From Aquificaceae bacterium (GTDB lineage: Bacteria > Aquificota > Aquificia > Aquificales > Aquificaceae), in contig JALSHV010000010.1 in the NCBI GenBank assembly GCA_026981975.1, positions 149,376-213,375 on the forward strand: a stretch of 64,000 nucleotides of DNA. Direction: 5' to 3'. Positions 10,783 through 19,155 of the stretch are shown piece after piece. The notes beneath the pieces were generated by a model. It was given only the letters and a program-made list of their open reading frames with translations. It made no database searches and was not told the DNA's origin. The position numbers and the translations under genes were made by a program. Numbering within the stretch: position 1 is the first letter of the stretch; every line of letters begins with the position of its first letter.

Positions 10783-11541
10783 ATGCCTGTCATACTTCTT
10801 ACCAACGATGACGGATACTTCTCCGAAGGCTTAAAAGCGCTTAGGGAGTCTCTTAAACCCTTAGGTAGAGTTATAGTAGTAGCACCAGATCGCAATTTAA
10901 GCGGTGTAGGACACTCTCTTACCTTCACAATGCCATTGAGAATGAGAAAGATAGAGGAGGATTTTTACACTGTAATAGGAGGAACACCTGCAGATTGTAT
11001 CCATCTGGGCTATTACGTTATACTGGAGGGAAAAAATCCAGATATAGTTTGTGCTGGTATAAACGAAGGTCCCAATTTAGGAGAAGATATAACTTATTCA
11101 GGAACAGTATCCGGTGCTATGGAAGGGAGGATATTAGGATTCCCCGCGGTAGCTTTTTCCGCTTTTGGTAAAGAGGAAATAATGTTTGAAGAAGTTGCAG
11201 TTTCCTGTAAAAGGATAGTAAAAAAAATTTTAGAAAATGGAATACCCGAAGACACATACCTAAACGTTAACATTCCCAGCATACCTGCAGATCAGATAAA
11301 AGGTATAAAAATAACACGTCAAGGCAAAAGGAATTACAAAGAAAAAGTTTTCAAGTATCCCGCTCCTCACGGAGAAATTCTCTACTGGATTTCAGCTGAA
11401 GAGTTCGGCTGGAGAGCTGAAGAAGGGACAGACTACTGGGCTGTGCTTAACGGGTATATATCCGTAACACCGCTTCAGATAGATCTTACCAACTATAAGG
11501 CGGTGGAAAGAATTAAATTTATAGAGAACTTTAAATCTTAA
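10783..11541 (+). CDS. surE: 5'-nucleotidase SurE (survival protein E)
   Basis: 252 residues with the metal-binding motif LLTNDDGY at the N-terminus, the phosphate-binding APDRNLSGVGHSLT, GGTPADC, and INEGPNLGEDITYSGTVSGAMEGR. It hydrolyses nucleoside 5'-monophosphates, and in some species short polyphosphates, and is linked to stationary-phase survival. It starts 2 nt after the preceding gene with no clear Shine-Dalgarno, so it is probably translated by coupling. Confidence 0.96.
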   Translation: MPVILLTNDDGYFSEGLKALRESLKPLGRVIVVAPDRNLSGVGHSLTFTMPLRMRKIEEDFYTVIGGTPADCIHLGYYVILEGKNPDIVCAGINEGPNLGEDITYSGTVSGAMEGRILGFPAVAFSAFGKEEIMFEEVAVSCKRIVKKILENGIPEDTYLNVNIPSIPADQIKGIKITRQGKRNYKEKVFKYPAPHGEILYWISAEEFGWRAEEGTDYWAVLNGYISVTPLQIDLTNYKAVERIKFIENFKS

Positions 11542-11550
11542 GGAGAAAAC

Positions 11551-12885
11551 ATGAGAGCGTCAGATCTTGCACTTATTCTACAAGGTGAATTCAAAGGAAG
11601 CAATACAGAAATCAGAAGATTTTCCATTGATAGCAGGAAAGTAAAAGAAGGTGAAACCTTTATAGCAATAAAGGGGGAGAGAAGGGACGGACACAGTTTT
11701 GTAGAAGAAGCCTTTAAAAAGGGTGCAGTGGGAGCTATTGTGGAAAGAGACTTTAACCCTGTATCGGGAAGGTTCATCATAAAGGTAGAATCCACCTTTA
11801 AAGCTCTGTATAGAATTGCTCTCTTTAAAAGAGAACAGTTCAAAGGTGTTGTTACCGCAGTTGCTGGCTCTGCAGGGAAGACAACTACCAAAGAACTTGT
11901 GTATCATCTCATATCTTACGTAGATAATGCCTATAGAAGTGAAGGAAATTTCAATTCTCGCATAGGTCTTCCTCTAACACTCGCTAATATGGACATAACC
12001 TCTGGTTACGCGATTTTTGAATTAGGAGCAAGTCAAAAAGGAGATGTTCTTAAACTAACTAAATTAGTAAAACCTAAGGTAAGAATTATAACAGCTATAG
12101 GAGAAGAGCATATGGAAACTTTCGGTAGTTTGAAGGAAATAATTGAAGGGAACGGGGAAATTTTCCATAACTTCGGTTCAGAGGATACAGCAATTATCCC
12201 CTACTATTTACGGGGAACTTATAAACTTCCCCCAAGTAAGGTTATAACCTTTGGAACTGATGGAAATCTGCAGGCTGAAAACATAAGACTATCTCTTGAA
12301 GGAACAAGTTTTATTTTTAAGGGGCAAGAATTCACCATAAAGGTTTTGAACAAGAGTATAGTGGACTGTTCCTTAGCCGCTTTCGGATTTCTTATCGCAT
12401 CAGGTTACGATCCAAGGGAGTTTAGAGATCGTCTTGGAGAATTTTTACCACCCAAGGGTAGAATGAATATTCTAAACTTTGGAGATTTTTTTATTATTGA
12501 TGATACTTACAATGCCAATCCTCTCTCTATGAAAAATGCTCTTAAAACTCTTGGCGATTTAAATACAACATCAAAGAAAATAGTCGTTATAGGGGATATG
12601 CTTGAGTTAGGAAATAAAAGTGAGACGCTTCATCGGGAAATAGGGTGTTTTACAGCTCAATGTGGAATAGATTTTGCAATTTTTTTCGGTAGTGATATGA
12701 TTTTTGCTTATGAAGAGTATACTAAAAGGGGTGGTAGAGGAATTATGTTAAAGAAAAGAGAAGATGTGCTTGAAGAGATATTGAAATGGCTTAAAGATAA
12801 AAATATAATTCTCTTGAAAGGATCAAGGGGTATGCAGATGGATAAATTTATTGAAGAATTAAAGGAGATTATCTACTATGGATAA
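11551..12885 (+). CDS. murF: UDP-N-acetylmuramoyl-tripeptide--D-alanyl-D-alanine ligase
   Basis: 444 residues, Mur ligase architecture. The N-terminal UDP-binding domain has IRRFSIDSRKVKEGETFIAI; the ATP-binding P-loop is AVAGSAGKTTTKEL; the central domain has EGNFNSRIGLPLTLANM and FELGASQKGDV; the C-terminal ligase domain has DDTYNANPLSMKNAL. It adds D-Ala-D-Ala to the muramyl tripeptide in the cytoplasm. AAGGAG Shine-Dalgarno 5 nt upstream. Overlaps the PilZ gene by 8 nt. Confidence 0.96.
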   Translation: MRASDLALILQGEFKGSNTEIRRFSIDSRKVKEGETFIAIKGERRDGHSFVEEAFKKGAVGAIVERDFNPVSGRFIIKVESTFKALYRIALFKREQFKGVVTAVAGSAGKTTTKELVYHLISYVDNAYRSEGNFNSRIGLPLTLANMDITSGYAIFELGASQKGDVLKLTKLVKPKVRIITAIGEEHMETFGSLKEIIEGNGEIFHNFGSEDTAIIPYYLRGTYKLPPSKVITFGTDGNLQAENIRLSLEGTSFIFKGQEFTIKVLNKSIVDCSLAAFGFLIASGYDPREFRDRLGEFLPPKGRMNILNFGDFFIIDDTYNANPLSMKNALKTLGDLNTTSKKIVVIGDMLELGNKSETLHREIGCFTAQCGIDFAIFFGSDMIFAYEEYTKRGGRGIMLKKREDVLEEILKWLKDKNIILLKGSRGMQMDKFIEELKEIIYYG

Positions 12886-13486
12886 TGAGAAAATAGCTGA
12901 AATATTTGTTTTTGAAGATTCTTTTTTCTTCACCACCCGTGTAAGAATAAAAAGAGTAGAGGGAGATAAAGTTATACTCAGCACTACGGAACTTCTTAAA
13001 AAGTTCATAGTTATAGGAAAAAGAATACACATTAAGTATGCTACCTTTGCTTTGCCCACGAAAGTAATAGGAAAAAGTGATGAAGATCTTATAGTAACCT
13101 TACCCTCCTTAAACCCAGAAAAACCTGTAGGTGATAGAAGAAATGCAAGAGTTAAACCTTCTCACATACATCCTGTAAGACTCTATTTAGCCTTGGAAGG
13201 AGAAGAGGAAAAGGAATACACAGTAGAAGATATATCCGAAGGAGGTTTCTCCATAATAGTAAACTCCCCTGCTCTTTTGGATATGTTTCTTGATAAAGAA
13301 GTCAAAGTTCATATAGATTTTCCCGTAGAAGTGGAAGAAGTAAAGGGAACAGCCCGTATGGTTAATATTCAGGAACTTGGTCCAACCAAGATAAAATTGG
13401 GTTTTGAAATGTTCTTAGATGATGCGGACACAGTAAAGGTAAGATTTTATGTATATTCACGCATCAAAGAACTTCTCAGAGCTTAA
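12878..13486 (+). CDS. PilZ-domain protein, YcgR-like c-di-GMP receptor
   Basis: 202 residues. An N-terminal YcgR-like beta domain (about 1-85) is followed by a PilZ domain with both c-di-GMP signatures: RxxxR in DRRNARVKP (about 87-95) and DxSxxG in VEDISEGGFSI (about 124). YcgR-type proteins slow or brake the flagellar motor when c-di-GMP rises. The window contains flagellar genes (fliJ-motE, flgN-K-L), consistent with that, though the gene sits in a cell-wall/translation operon. Starts inside the murF 3' end. Confidence 0.82.
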   Translation: MDNEKIAEIFVFEDSFFFTTRVRIKRVEGDKVILSTTELLKKFIVIGKRIHIKYATFALPTKVIGKSDEDLIVTLPSLNPEKPVGDRRNARVKPSHIHPVRLYLALEGEEEKEYTVEDISEGGFSIIVNSPALLDMFLDKEVKVHIDFPVEVEEVKGTARMVNIQELGPTKIKLGFEMFLDDADTVKVRFYVYSRIKELLRA

Positions 13487-14036
13487 ATTAGAAATAAAAC
13501 GTAAAATATTTCATATAATTGCCTTGTTATTATGGATTATTCCTATTAGTTTTTTAAGTTTTTTTGAAAATATAATTATTTTTCTTCTTGTAATTGGAAT
13601 AAATACCGCAATTGTTTTGAAAATGAAACCTTTTTACTCGGTTTTTAATTTTCTTATAAAACATTTTGAAAGAGATAAAAATTTAAAATATCCGGGTATA
13701 CAGTCTTTATACGCAAACATAGGTATATTTCTTACTTATTTGATTTTCAAGGAATTAGCCTTAGTGGGGATTGTTGTTCTTGCTGTAGGAGATGGTCTTT
13801 CTACTCTTGCAGGTAAGGTGTTCGGTAAGAATAAGCTTTTTTACAACAAAGATAAAACTTGGGAAGGTTGTATAGCCTTCTTTATAGGAGCTTTTCTTAT
13901 TCTTTCCTTTTTTAAGGATTTAAAATCCTCAATTCTTATAGCGGGGATTTCTTCCCTTTTAGAAACTCTCAATGTAAGAATAGATGATAATTTCATACTC
14001 CCGCTTTCGGCTACACTTATTGCTTATTTGATGTGA
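13449..14036 (+). CDS. SEC59/DGK1/VTE5-family membrane CTP-kinase-like protein
   Basis: 195 residues, multi-spanning membrane protein. The family N-terminal motif EIKRKIFHIIALLLW and the cytidylyltransferase-like loop VGDGLSTLAGKVFGKNKLFYNKDKTWEG place it with the dolichol kinase / phytol kinase / diacylglycerol kinase group. The lipid alcohol it phosphorylates is unknown. The ATG at 13449 has AAAGGT upstream and overlaps the PilZ gene by 38 nt. The 3' end overlaps the convergent RecO-like gene by 13 nt. Local codon use is more A/T-rich than its neighbours, as usual for membrane proteins. Confidence 0.72.
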   Translation: MYIHASKNFSELKLEIKRKIFHIIALLLWIIPISFLSFFENIIIFLLVIGINTAIVLKMKPFYSVFNFLIKHFERDKNLKYPGIQSLYANIGIFLTYLIFKELALVGIVVLAVGDGLSTLAGKVFGKNKLFYNKDKTWEGCIAFFIGAFLILSFFKDLKSSILIAGISSLLETLNVRIDDNFILPLSATLIAYLM

Positions 14037-14671
14037 TAATCCAGAAAACTGTCCAAAAGTTCTTCCGCTTTATTTAAAAGAGAAATGTCCGCACGAATCC
14101 GTCCTAAAGCTCTTCCCTTTTCTATCCTTTTAAGTAAACTCAAAACAGTTCCTTCAAGCTCTATGTCTCCATCGTTAGATATCTTACCGTCGGAAAGCTT
14201 TACTCTTACTGTTTGTGACTTGTGTTTTGTTTTAATAAACAGGGGTTCTAAACCGGAAATTTTAAGATAGTCAAGTTTAAACTTTATCCTGAATATTCTA
14301 TCCTTTCCCTTAGGATTTACCCTTAGATAGTTTAGTATCAGATTGAAAACGCTTTCATCGTAAAAATTCAAATACTTCAAAACAAAGGAAGCAATCCAAC
14401 AAGCCCACTTATACCGGTGGAAGTCAAAACAGATATAAGAAAGTCTCTTAACTTCTATAACATCACAGGGAATAAGAAGATCACCTTTTTGATAGAAGTA
14501 AGCGGTAACAACGTTAAATGGTTCAAATAAACCAAAAAACTCGTGACTGTTTAAAAAACCGTCTCTTACTAAGATGTTCACTATGCCTTCAGAGCCGTAA
14601 GATATGGCAAGAATGTCTTGATCCCCTGCCCTGATCCGCTTTAGAATTAAGTATCTACCTTTTGAACTCAC
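14024..14671 (-). CDS. RecO-like DNA repair protein (divergent)
   Basis: 215 residues from a GTG start. The N-terminus (about 5-75) has the OB-fold pattern of RecO (YLILKRIRAGDQDILAISYGS, then FGLFEPFNVVTAYFYQKGDL), and the rest is alpha-helical as in the RecO C-terminal domain. The Cys4 zinc site found in some RecO proteins is absent. RecO loads RecA onto SSB-coated single-stranded DNA. The assignment rests on fold-level resemblance only. A CATAAT box lies 5 nt before the GTG, suggesting a leaderless message. Confidence 0.55.
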   Translation of the reverse strand: MSSKGRYLILKRIRAGDQDILAISYGSEGIVNILVRDGFLNSHEFFGLFEPFNVVTAYFYQKGDLLIPCDVIEVKRLSYICFDFHRYKWACWIASFVLKYLNFYDESVFNLILNYLRVNPKGKDRIFRIKFKLDYLKISGLEPLFIKTKHKSQTVRVKLSDGKISNDGDIELEGTVLSLLKRIEKGRALGRIRADISLLNKAEELLDSFLDYHIK

Positions 14672-14676
14672 TTACA

Positions 14677-14712
14677 ATTATGATGATATTAAAAAACCGC
14701 TCGCGATATACT
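14677..14712. promoter_or_regulatory. divergent promoters for the RecO-like gene and apgM
   Basis: On the plus strand TATACT (14707-14712) ends 7 nt before the apgM ATG. On the minus strand CATAAT (14682-14677) ends 5 nt before the GTG of the RecO-like gene. Neither start has a Shine-Dalgarno, so both transcripts probably start at or next to the start codon. No good -35 boxes are visible. Confidence 0.4.
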
Positions 14713-14719
14713 AAGAATT

Positions 14720-15946
14720 ATGAAAAACCTTGTAACCTCTCTTATAAGAAAAAACAATTCAAAGATAGTTCTTATAGTATTGGACGGATTGGGTGGACTT
14801 CCCTCTGAGGAGGGAAAAACAGAGCTTGAGATTGCAAAGACTCCTAATCTTGACAACTTAGCTTACAGATCCGCACTCGGTTTACACATTCCCGTTGACT
14901 GGGGGATCACTCCCGGTAGCGGTCCCGGACATTTAGCTTTGTTTGGTTACGATCCACTTCAGTATCAAATAGGTAGAGGGGTTTTGGAAACTCTTGGACT
15001 TGGAATAGAAATAGGAGAGAGAGACATAGCAGTTCGCGGGAACTACGCTACCGTTGAGTCTAAGGAGGGAAAGCTTTTAATAAAAGACAGACGCGCTGGC
15101 AGAATACCTACGGAGGAAAATAGAAGAATAAGTGCAAAGCTTCAGGAAAATATTAGAAGAATTGAAGATGTAGAAGTGATAGTAGCACCGGGGCTTGAAC
15201 ACAGAGTTGCTGTTGTTTTCAGATTCCCGCAGGCTTTACCCGTCGGAAGTGATGAGATAAACGACACCGATCCTCAAAAAACGGATACAGAACCTCTTAC
15301 ACCTAAGGGAAGAAATCCCCAAGCGGAAAGAGTAGCACGGATAGTAAGAAAGTTCCTAAGAAGAGCGGAAGAAATTCTAAAAGAAGAAAAAAAAGCAAAC
15401 TATTTACTCCTGAGAGGATTTTCCCAAAAGCCTAAGATCCCCTGTATGGAAGAACTATTTGGACTTAAATCTCTTTGTATAGCCTTCTATCCCATGTACA
15501 GAGGTATTGCTTCCTTAGTAGGAATGAAAGTCCTAAAACCTGCAGGAAATTCAGTGAAAGAAACCATCTATACTCTCCACGAGGTGTGGGAAGATTATGA
15601 CTTCTTCTTTTTACATATTAAGAAAACAGATTCCTACGGCGAAGACGGAAATCCTAAGGGGAAGGCAGGTGTTATAGAAGAATTTGATAAAACACTTCCC
15701 AAAATCCTTGATTTGAAACCTGATGTTCTTGCAATAACTGGAGATCATTCAACCCCTTCGGTTCTTAAAGGACATTCATGGCATCCAGTTCCACTGCTTA
15801 TAAATTCTCCTTATGTATTGGGTAGAACTTCCCGCAGATTTACTGAAAGAGAATGTCTTAAAGGAGAGATAGGTTTAATTCCCACTAAGAAGATAATGAA
15901 TCTACTCCTAGCCCATGCTCTTAGATTGAAAAAATTCGGTGCTTAA
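14720..15946 (+). CDS. apgM: 2,3-bisphosphoglycerate-independent phosphoglycerate mutase, archaeal type
   Basis: 408 residues. Alkaline-phosphatase-fold metalloenzyme: N-terminal metal motif VLDGLGGLP, the nucleophile region [19 protein letters not shown] with the catalytic Ser, the family insert with DINDTDPQ-like sequence ([14 protein letters not shown]), and C-terminal metal ligands in [19 protein letters not shown]. It interconverts 3- and 2-phosphoglycerate in glycolysis/gluconeogenesis. The archaeal-type enzyme is known in Aquificales. First gene of an apgM-mtnA-bioW run; stop region overlaps the possible GTG start of mtnA. Confidence 0.95.
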   Translation: MKNLVTSLIRKNNSKIVLIVLDGLGGLPSEEGKTELEIAKTPNLDNLAYRSALGLHIPVDWGITPGSGPGHLALFGYDPLQYQIGRGVLETLGLGIEIGERDIAVRGNYATVESKEGKLLIKDRRAGRIPTEENRRISAKLQENIRRIEDVEVIVAPGLEHRVAVVFRFPQALPVGSDEINDTDPQKTDTEPLTPKGRNPQAERVARIVRKFLRRAEEILKEEKKANYLLLRGFSQKPKIPCMEELFGLKSLCIAFYPMYRGIASLVGMKVLKPAGNSVKETIYTLHEVWEDYDFFFLHIKKTDSYGEDGNPKGKAGVIEEFDKTLPKILDLKPDVLAITGDHSTPSVLKGHSWHPVPLLINSPYVLGRTSRRFTERECLKGEIGLIPTKKIMNLLLAHALRLKKFGA

Positions 15947-15947
15947 G

Positions 15948-16937
15948 ATGGAAGTTAAAGCCTTTCACTGGAAAGGAGATCATCTTCTTCTTTTAGATCA
16001 GAGAGAACTCCCCCATAGGGAGAAGTGGTTAAGATTAGAAAATCATATTCAGATAGCTGAAGCTATAAAAAATATGGCTGTAAGAGGTGCACCAGCTATA
16101 GGTTGCGTAGCCGCTTATGGATTTGTGCTGGGGGTAGAAAAAGGAGAAGATCCGCAAAGAGTATATGAAATCCTTAGCCGAACAAGACCTACCGCTTACA
16201 ATTTATTCTGGTCTCTTAACAGAATGAAAAGAGCTTTAGAACTTGGCAGAGATTTGCAGAAAGAAGCTTTAAATATAGAAAAAGAAGATTACCAAGCCAA
16301 CAGGCTCATGGGAGAGAAAGGAAGTGAACTTATTCCTCAAGGAGCAAAAATACTGACCCACTGCAACACAGGCGCTCTTGCAACCGCCGGCTGGGGAACC
16401 GCGTTGGGAGTTGTAAGATCCTCCCACAGAAAAGGGAAGAGAATAACTGTATGGGTGAACGAAACAAGACCTTATCTGCAAGGCTCTCGTCTTACCGCAT
16501 GGGAATTGTTAAAGGAAGGAATCCCTCACCGTATAATTACCGATATGACCGCGGGTTTTTTAATGAGCAAGGGAGAAGTTGATATTATCTTAGTCGGTGC
16601 GGACAGAATTGCTGCAAACGGTGATACCGCTAATAAAATAGGCACTTATACACTCTCAGTGCTTGCAAAAGCTCATGGGATACCCTTTTACGTGGTAGCT
16701 CCCTCTTCTACTTTTGATCTATCCCTAAGAGAAGGAAAAGATATACCGGTAGAGGAAAGAAGTGAAAAAGAACTCAAGCGCTGTGGTGTAGCAGAGATCG
16801 CTCCTTCCGATTCACCCGCTTATCATGTAGCTTTTGACATAACTCCCGCGGAAAATATAACAGCCATTATTACAGAAAAAGGTATAATACACCCCGTTAC
16901 GAAAGCAAATGTGGAGAAATGTCTTTCCTCAGTGTAA
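15948..16937 (+). CDS. mtnA: S-methyl-5-thioribose-1-phosphate isomerase
   Basis: 329 residues from the ATG at 15948 (a GTG at 15939 overlapping apgM is an alternative). Family motifs: [16 protein letters not shown], catalytic Cys in [37 protein letters not shown], and the catalytic Asp in [21 protein letters not shown]. eIF2B-alpha-like fold. Methionine-salvage step converting MTR-1-P to MTRu-1-P. Related ribose-1,5-bisphosphate isomerases exist in archaea, but the sequence fits MtnA. Other salvage genes are not in the window. Overlaps bioW by 19 nt. Confidence 0.92.
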   Translation: MEVKAFHWKGDHLLLLDQRELPHREKWLRLENHIQIAEAIKNMAVRGAPAIGCVAAYGFVLGVEKGEDPQRVYEILSRTRPTAYNLFWSLNRMKRALELGRDLQKEALNIEKEDYQANRLMGEKGSELIPQGAKILTHCNTGALATAGWGTALGVVRSSHRKGKRITVWVNETRPYLQGSRLTAWELLKEGIPHRIITDMTAGFLMSKGEVDIILVGADRIAANGDTANKIGTYTLSVLAKAHGIPFYVVAPSSTFDLSLREGKDIPVEERSEKELKRCGVAEIAPSDSPAYHVAFDITPAENITAIITEKGIIHPVTKANVEKCLSSV

Positions 16938-17650
16938 GAATGCGTGCAAGTTTAAAAGGCAAACACGTCTCCGGTGCTGAGAGAATAGTTAAGGATAAAG
17001 AATTGGAAGAAACCCTTTCCCAACTTGTAAAAAGACCCTCTGATTACGACCAGATGGTTATAACGATTGAAAAGGTTCGCAAGCTCCGCAGAGTAGAAGA
17101 ATCCTTAAAGCTGTCTTCTTTCAACTTCAACAGTGTCAGCGAAGCAAGACAGTTCGCCCTGCGCAAATTAAAAGAATCCGGTGTGCCTGAAAGTGTAGCT
17201 TTGAAGGGGTTGAATCTTATCAGTAGGGGAGCAAATCCGCGCGGAGGAATTATGAGAGGAGCTGTTCTTATGGATATAGAAACAGGAAATCGTCTTGAAA
17301 AGGATTCTGAAAGAGGGGTAAGGACAGTTAGGATAGACTGGGAGAACAGAAGAGAAATTCTTGAAATTCTCAGAAAAAGAGGATTAACCGAGAGAACCGC
17401 CGATGCTCTTGCTTTGGCTACAAAAAATATTATCTGTGGTGTAGTGGCGGAACTCTGCTGGAGTGATGATCCTCAATACCTTACCGGCTACGTAGCTTCC
17501 CGCACATTAGGATACGTGCGAATTACTCCTCTTAAAGAAAAAGGGGATCCCTTAGGAGGCCGTATATACTTTGTTAGACGTGAAAAGCTGTTGGAAATTG
17601 TAAAATGTTTAGAAGAAGAAGCAATACTTTTAAAACGCTTACAGGACTGA
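16919..17650 (+). CDS. bioW: 6-carboxyhexanoate--CoA ligase (pimeloyl-CoA synthetase)
   Basis: 243 residues. The N-terminus [20 protein letters not shown] is the BioW signature; further conserved stretches are [18 protein letters not shown] and [20 protein letters not shown]. It activates pimelate to pimeloyl-CoA, feeding biotin synthesis, and thereby implies pimelate as precursor rather than the BioC-BioH route. The ATG at 16919 keeps the conserved SVRMRAS and has GGAG just upstream. Tail-to-tail with the cNMP-binding gene, 10 nt apart. Confidence 0.92.
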   Translation: MSFLSVRMRASLKGKHVSGAERIVKDKELEETLSQLVKRPSDYDQMVITIEKVRKLRRVEESLKLSSFNFNSVSEARQFALRKLKESGVPESVALKGLNLISRGANPRGGIMRGAVLMDIETGNRLEKDSERGVRTVRIDWENRREILEILRKRGLTERTADALALATKNIICGVVAELCWSDDPQYLTGYVASRTLGYVRITPLKEKGDPLGGRIYFVRREKLLEIVKCLEEEAILLKRLQD

Positions 17651-17660
17651 TTCGGAATCT

Positions 17661-18374
17661 TCATATATAAGAGATCGTTTTCAAGTAAGACTTGATCTGA
17701 GAAGGATCTCCGCTCAGTTCAGCAACTGTCCGCTTTTCTTCCTGCTCACCTTCTCTAACTTCTTCTATAAGTCTGTAGTCCTGTATAACTCCGGCTTTTG
17801 CTAAGTTGTTCAGAGCTGTGATTACCTTTTCTATATCCAATCCTGTTTCAAGAGCCGCGGTTGAAAGATCAAAAGATAGCTTGGGTTGCTCCGCATATTC
17901 CGTTTCAAAAGCAGGAGATTCTCTCATTTTGTCTATGATGTAATTTCCCATAACAATCATAAGTTTTGAATTTATAGCGTTTATAAGCCTACGATTCAAA
18001 TTGTAAAGTCTCTTTGTAAGTGTCCCTATGATATAAGCGGAAAGTTCAGGGATACTGCTAAGCACTTCAAAAAACTCATCTTTGGCAAAACTTATAACTT
18101 TAAGATCGGAAACGGCTCTTACCGTTGCGGTTCTTTCTATACCCATAAAAACACCCATCTCTCCTACTATAGAACCGGGTCCTGCTGTTCCTATAAGGAC
18201 ATCGTTTCCCATAGGATCTTTCTTTGTCACATTTACGTATCCTTTTTCTATTACAAAAATTCTGTCCGATTCTTTACCTTCTTCTATCAGGATATCTCCC
18301 AGCTTATAAGTTTCTTCCTTACCGCGGTTTTTCAAAAGATTCACGAATTCCTCACTTAATCTGGTTGCTTCCAT
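17661..18374 (-). CDS. cyclic-nucleotide-binding regulator (CRP/FNR-like)
   Basis: 237 residues. A cNMP-binding beta-roll (about 10-125) includes the phosphate-binding cassette GSIVGEMGVFMGIERTATVRAV, with the Glu and the Arg that contact cAMP in true receptors. A long C-helix (130-155) follows. The C-terminal region has a divergent helix-turn-helix pattern (LSTAALETGLDIEKVITALNNLAKAGVI). Likely a cAMP receptor: it is the last gene of an operon that also encodes an adenylate cyclase and a phosphodiesterase homologue. DNA binding is less certain than nucleotide binding. GGAGG Shine-Dalgarno upstream. Confidence 0.82.
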   Translation of the reverse strand: MEATRLSEEFVNLLKNRGKEETYKLGDILIEEGKESDRIFVIEKGYVNVTKKDPMGNDVLIGTAGPGSIVGEMGVFMGIERTATVRAVSDLKVISFAKDEFFEVLSSIPELSAYIIGTLTKRLYNLNRRLINAINSKLMIVMGNYIIDKMRESPAFETEYAEQPKLSFDLSTAALETGLDIEKVITALNNLAKAGVIQDYRLIEEVREGEQEEKRTVAELSGDPSQIKSYLKTISYI

Positions 18375-18390
18375 ATTTTCCTCCTTAACT

Positions 18391-19155
18391 TCATATTATA
18401 ATTTCATCTCCGTCTTTTAATATTTTTACATCGGGCAAAACTTCCGGTATTTCCTTAAGCAATTCACTTATAGAATTGGGTTTGAGATGCATCACGTATA
18501 TTTCTATATCGTCCCTTTTTAAACTCCTTAACTCCTCTTTAAGAATCTTAGGTGTATAGTGCTTGCTTATCTCCGCAAGATTGTGCATATAGCTGGGATA
18601 GGATATCTCCGTGATGAGAACTTTTATTTCTTTGTCTTCATTCAGTTTTTTCCATATAACAGGATTCCTGTAAGTATCAGCGGTAAATAAAAATCCCTTA
18701 CCTTCTTTTTTAACTATGTATCCTAAGGTGGGTATTGTATGATTCGCCTTGAAGGGAAAGATTTCAAAATCATTTAAAACAATAGATTTTCCTATATCTA
18801 AGGGAGTATATGTAACAGCGTAATCCCCTGAATTTATCAGTCTTATTGAACTGAATTCGGGCCATATATTCCAGTTCATTATGTAATCTTTAACTGCGGA
18901 AAGGGTATCCGAACAACCCATTACTTCCAAAGGTTGTTCACGATAACGGAACGTGTAATCTACCATAAAGGGTATGTCAACTATATGATCTAAATGAGCA
19001 TGTGTAAGAAGAACGTAATCCACATCAAGGCATTTTTCTCCAAGAGAACGCATTATATTCCCTGCATCTATTAGAATCCTCTCTGATAATTGCAGACAAG
19101 TAGTTCCCAAATCCCCAAAGCGACCTCCGTAAGCTCCAAGAACTTTAATCTTCAT
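18391..19155 (-). CDS. metallo-beta-lactamase-fold cyclic-nucleotide phosphodiesterase-like (class II PDE family)
   Basis: 254 residues from the ATG at 19155, overlapping the cyclase stop by one base (TAATG) with GGGAG upstream; the ORF-track start at 19188 is inside the cyclase gene. The zinc motif is LLTHAHLDHIVDIPF, with further ligands in FKANHTIPTLGYIV, FLFTADTYRNPVIW and the C-terminal EIYVMHLKP. The spacing and ITEISYPS resemble class II cAMP phosphodiesterases (PF02112 group), though the HxHLDH is followed by V-D rather than the classical x-[GS]. Coupling to an adenylate cyclase supports cAMP hydrolysis; another MBL hydrolase activity cannot be excluded. Confidence 0.75.
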   Translation of the reverse strand: MKIKVLGAYGGRFGDLGTTCLQLSERILIDAGNIMRSLGEKCLDVDYVLLTHAHLDHIVDIPFMVDYTFRYREQPLEVMGCSDTLSAVKDYIMNWNIWPEFSSIRLINSGDYAVTYTPLDIGKSIVLNDFEIFPFKANHTIPTLGYIVKKEGKGFLFTADTYRNPVIWKKLNEDKEIKVLITEISYPSYMHNLAEISKHYTPKILKEELRSLKRDDIEIYVMHLKPNSISELLKEIPEVLPDVKILKDGDEIII

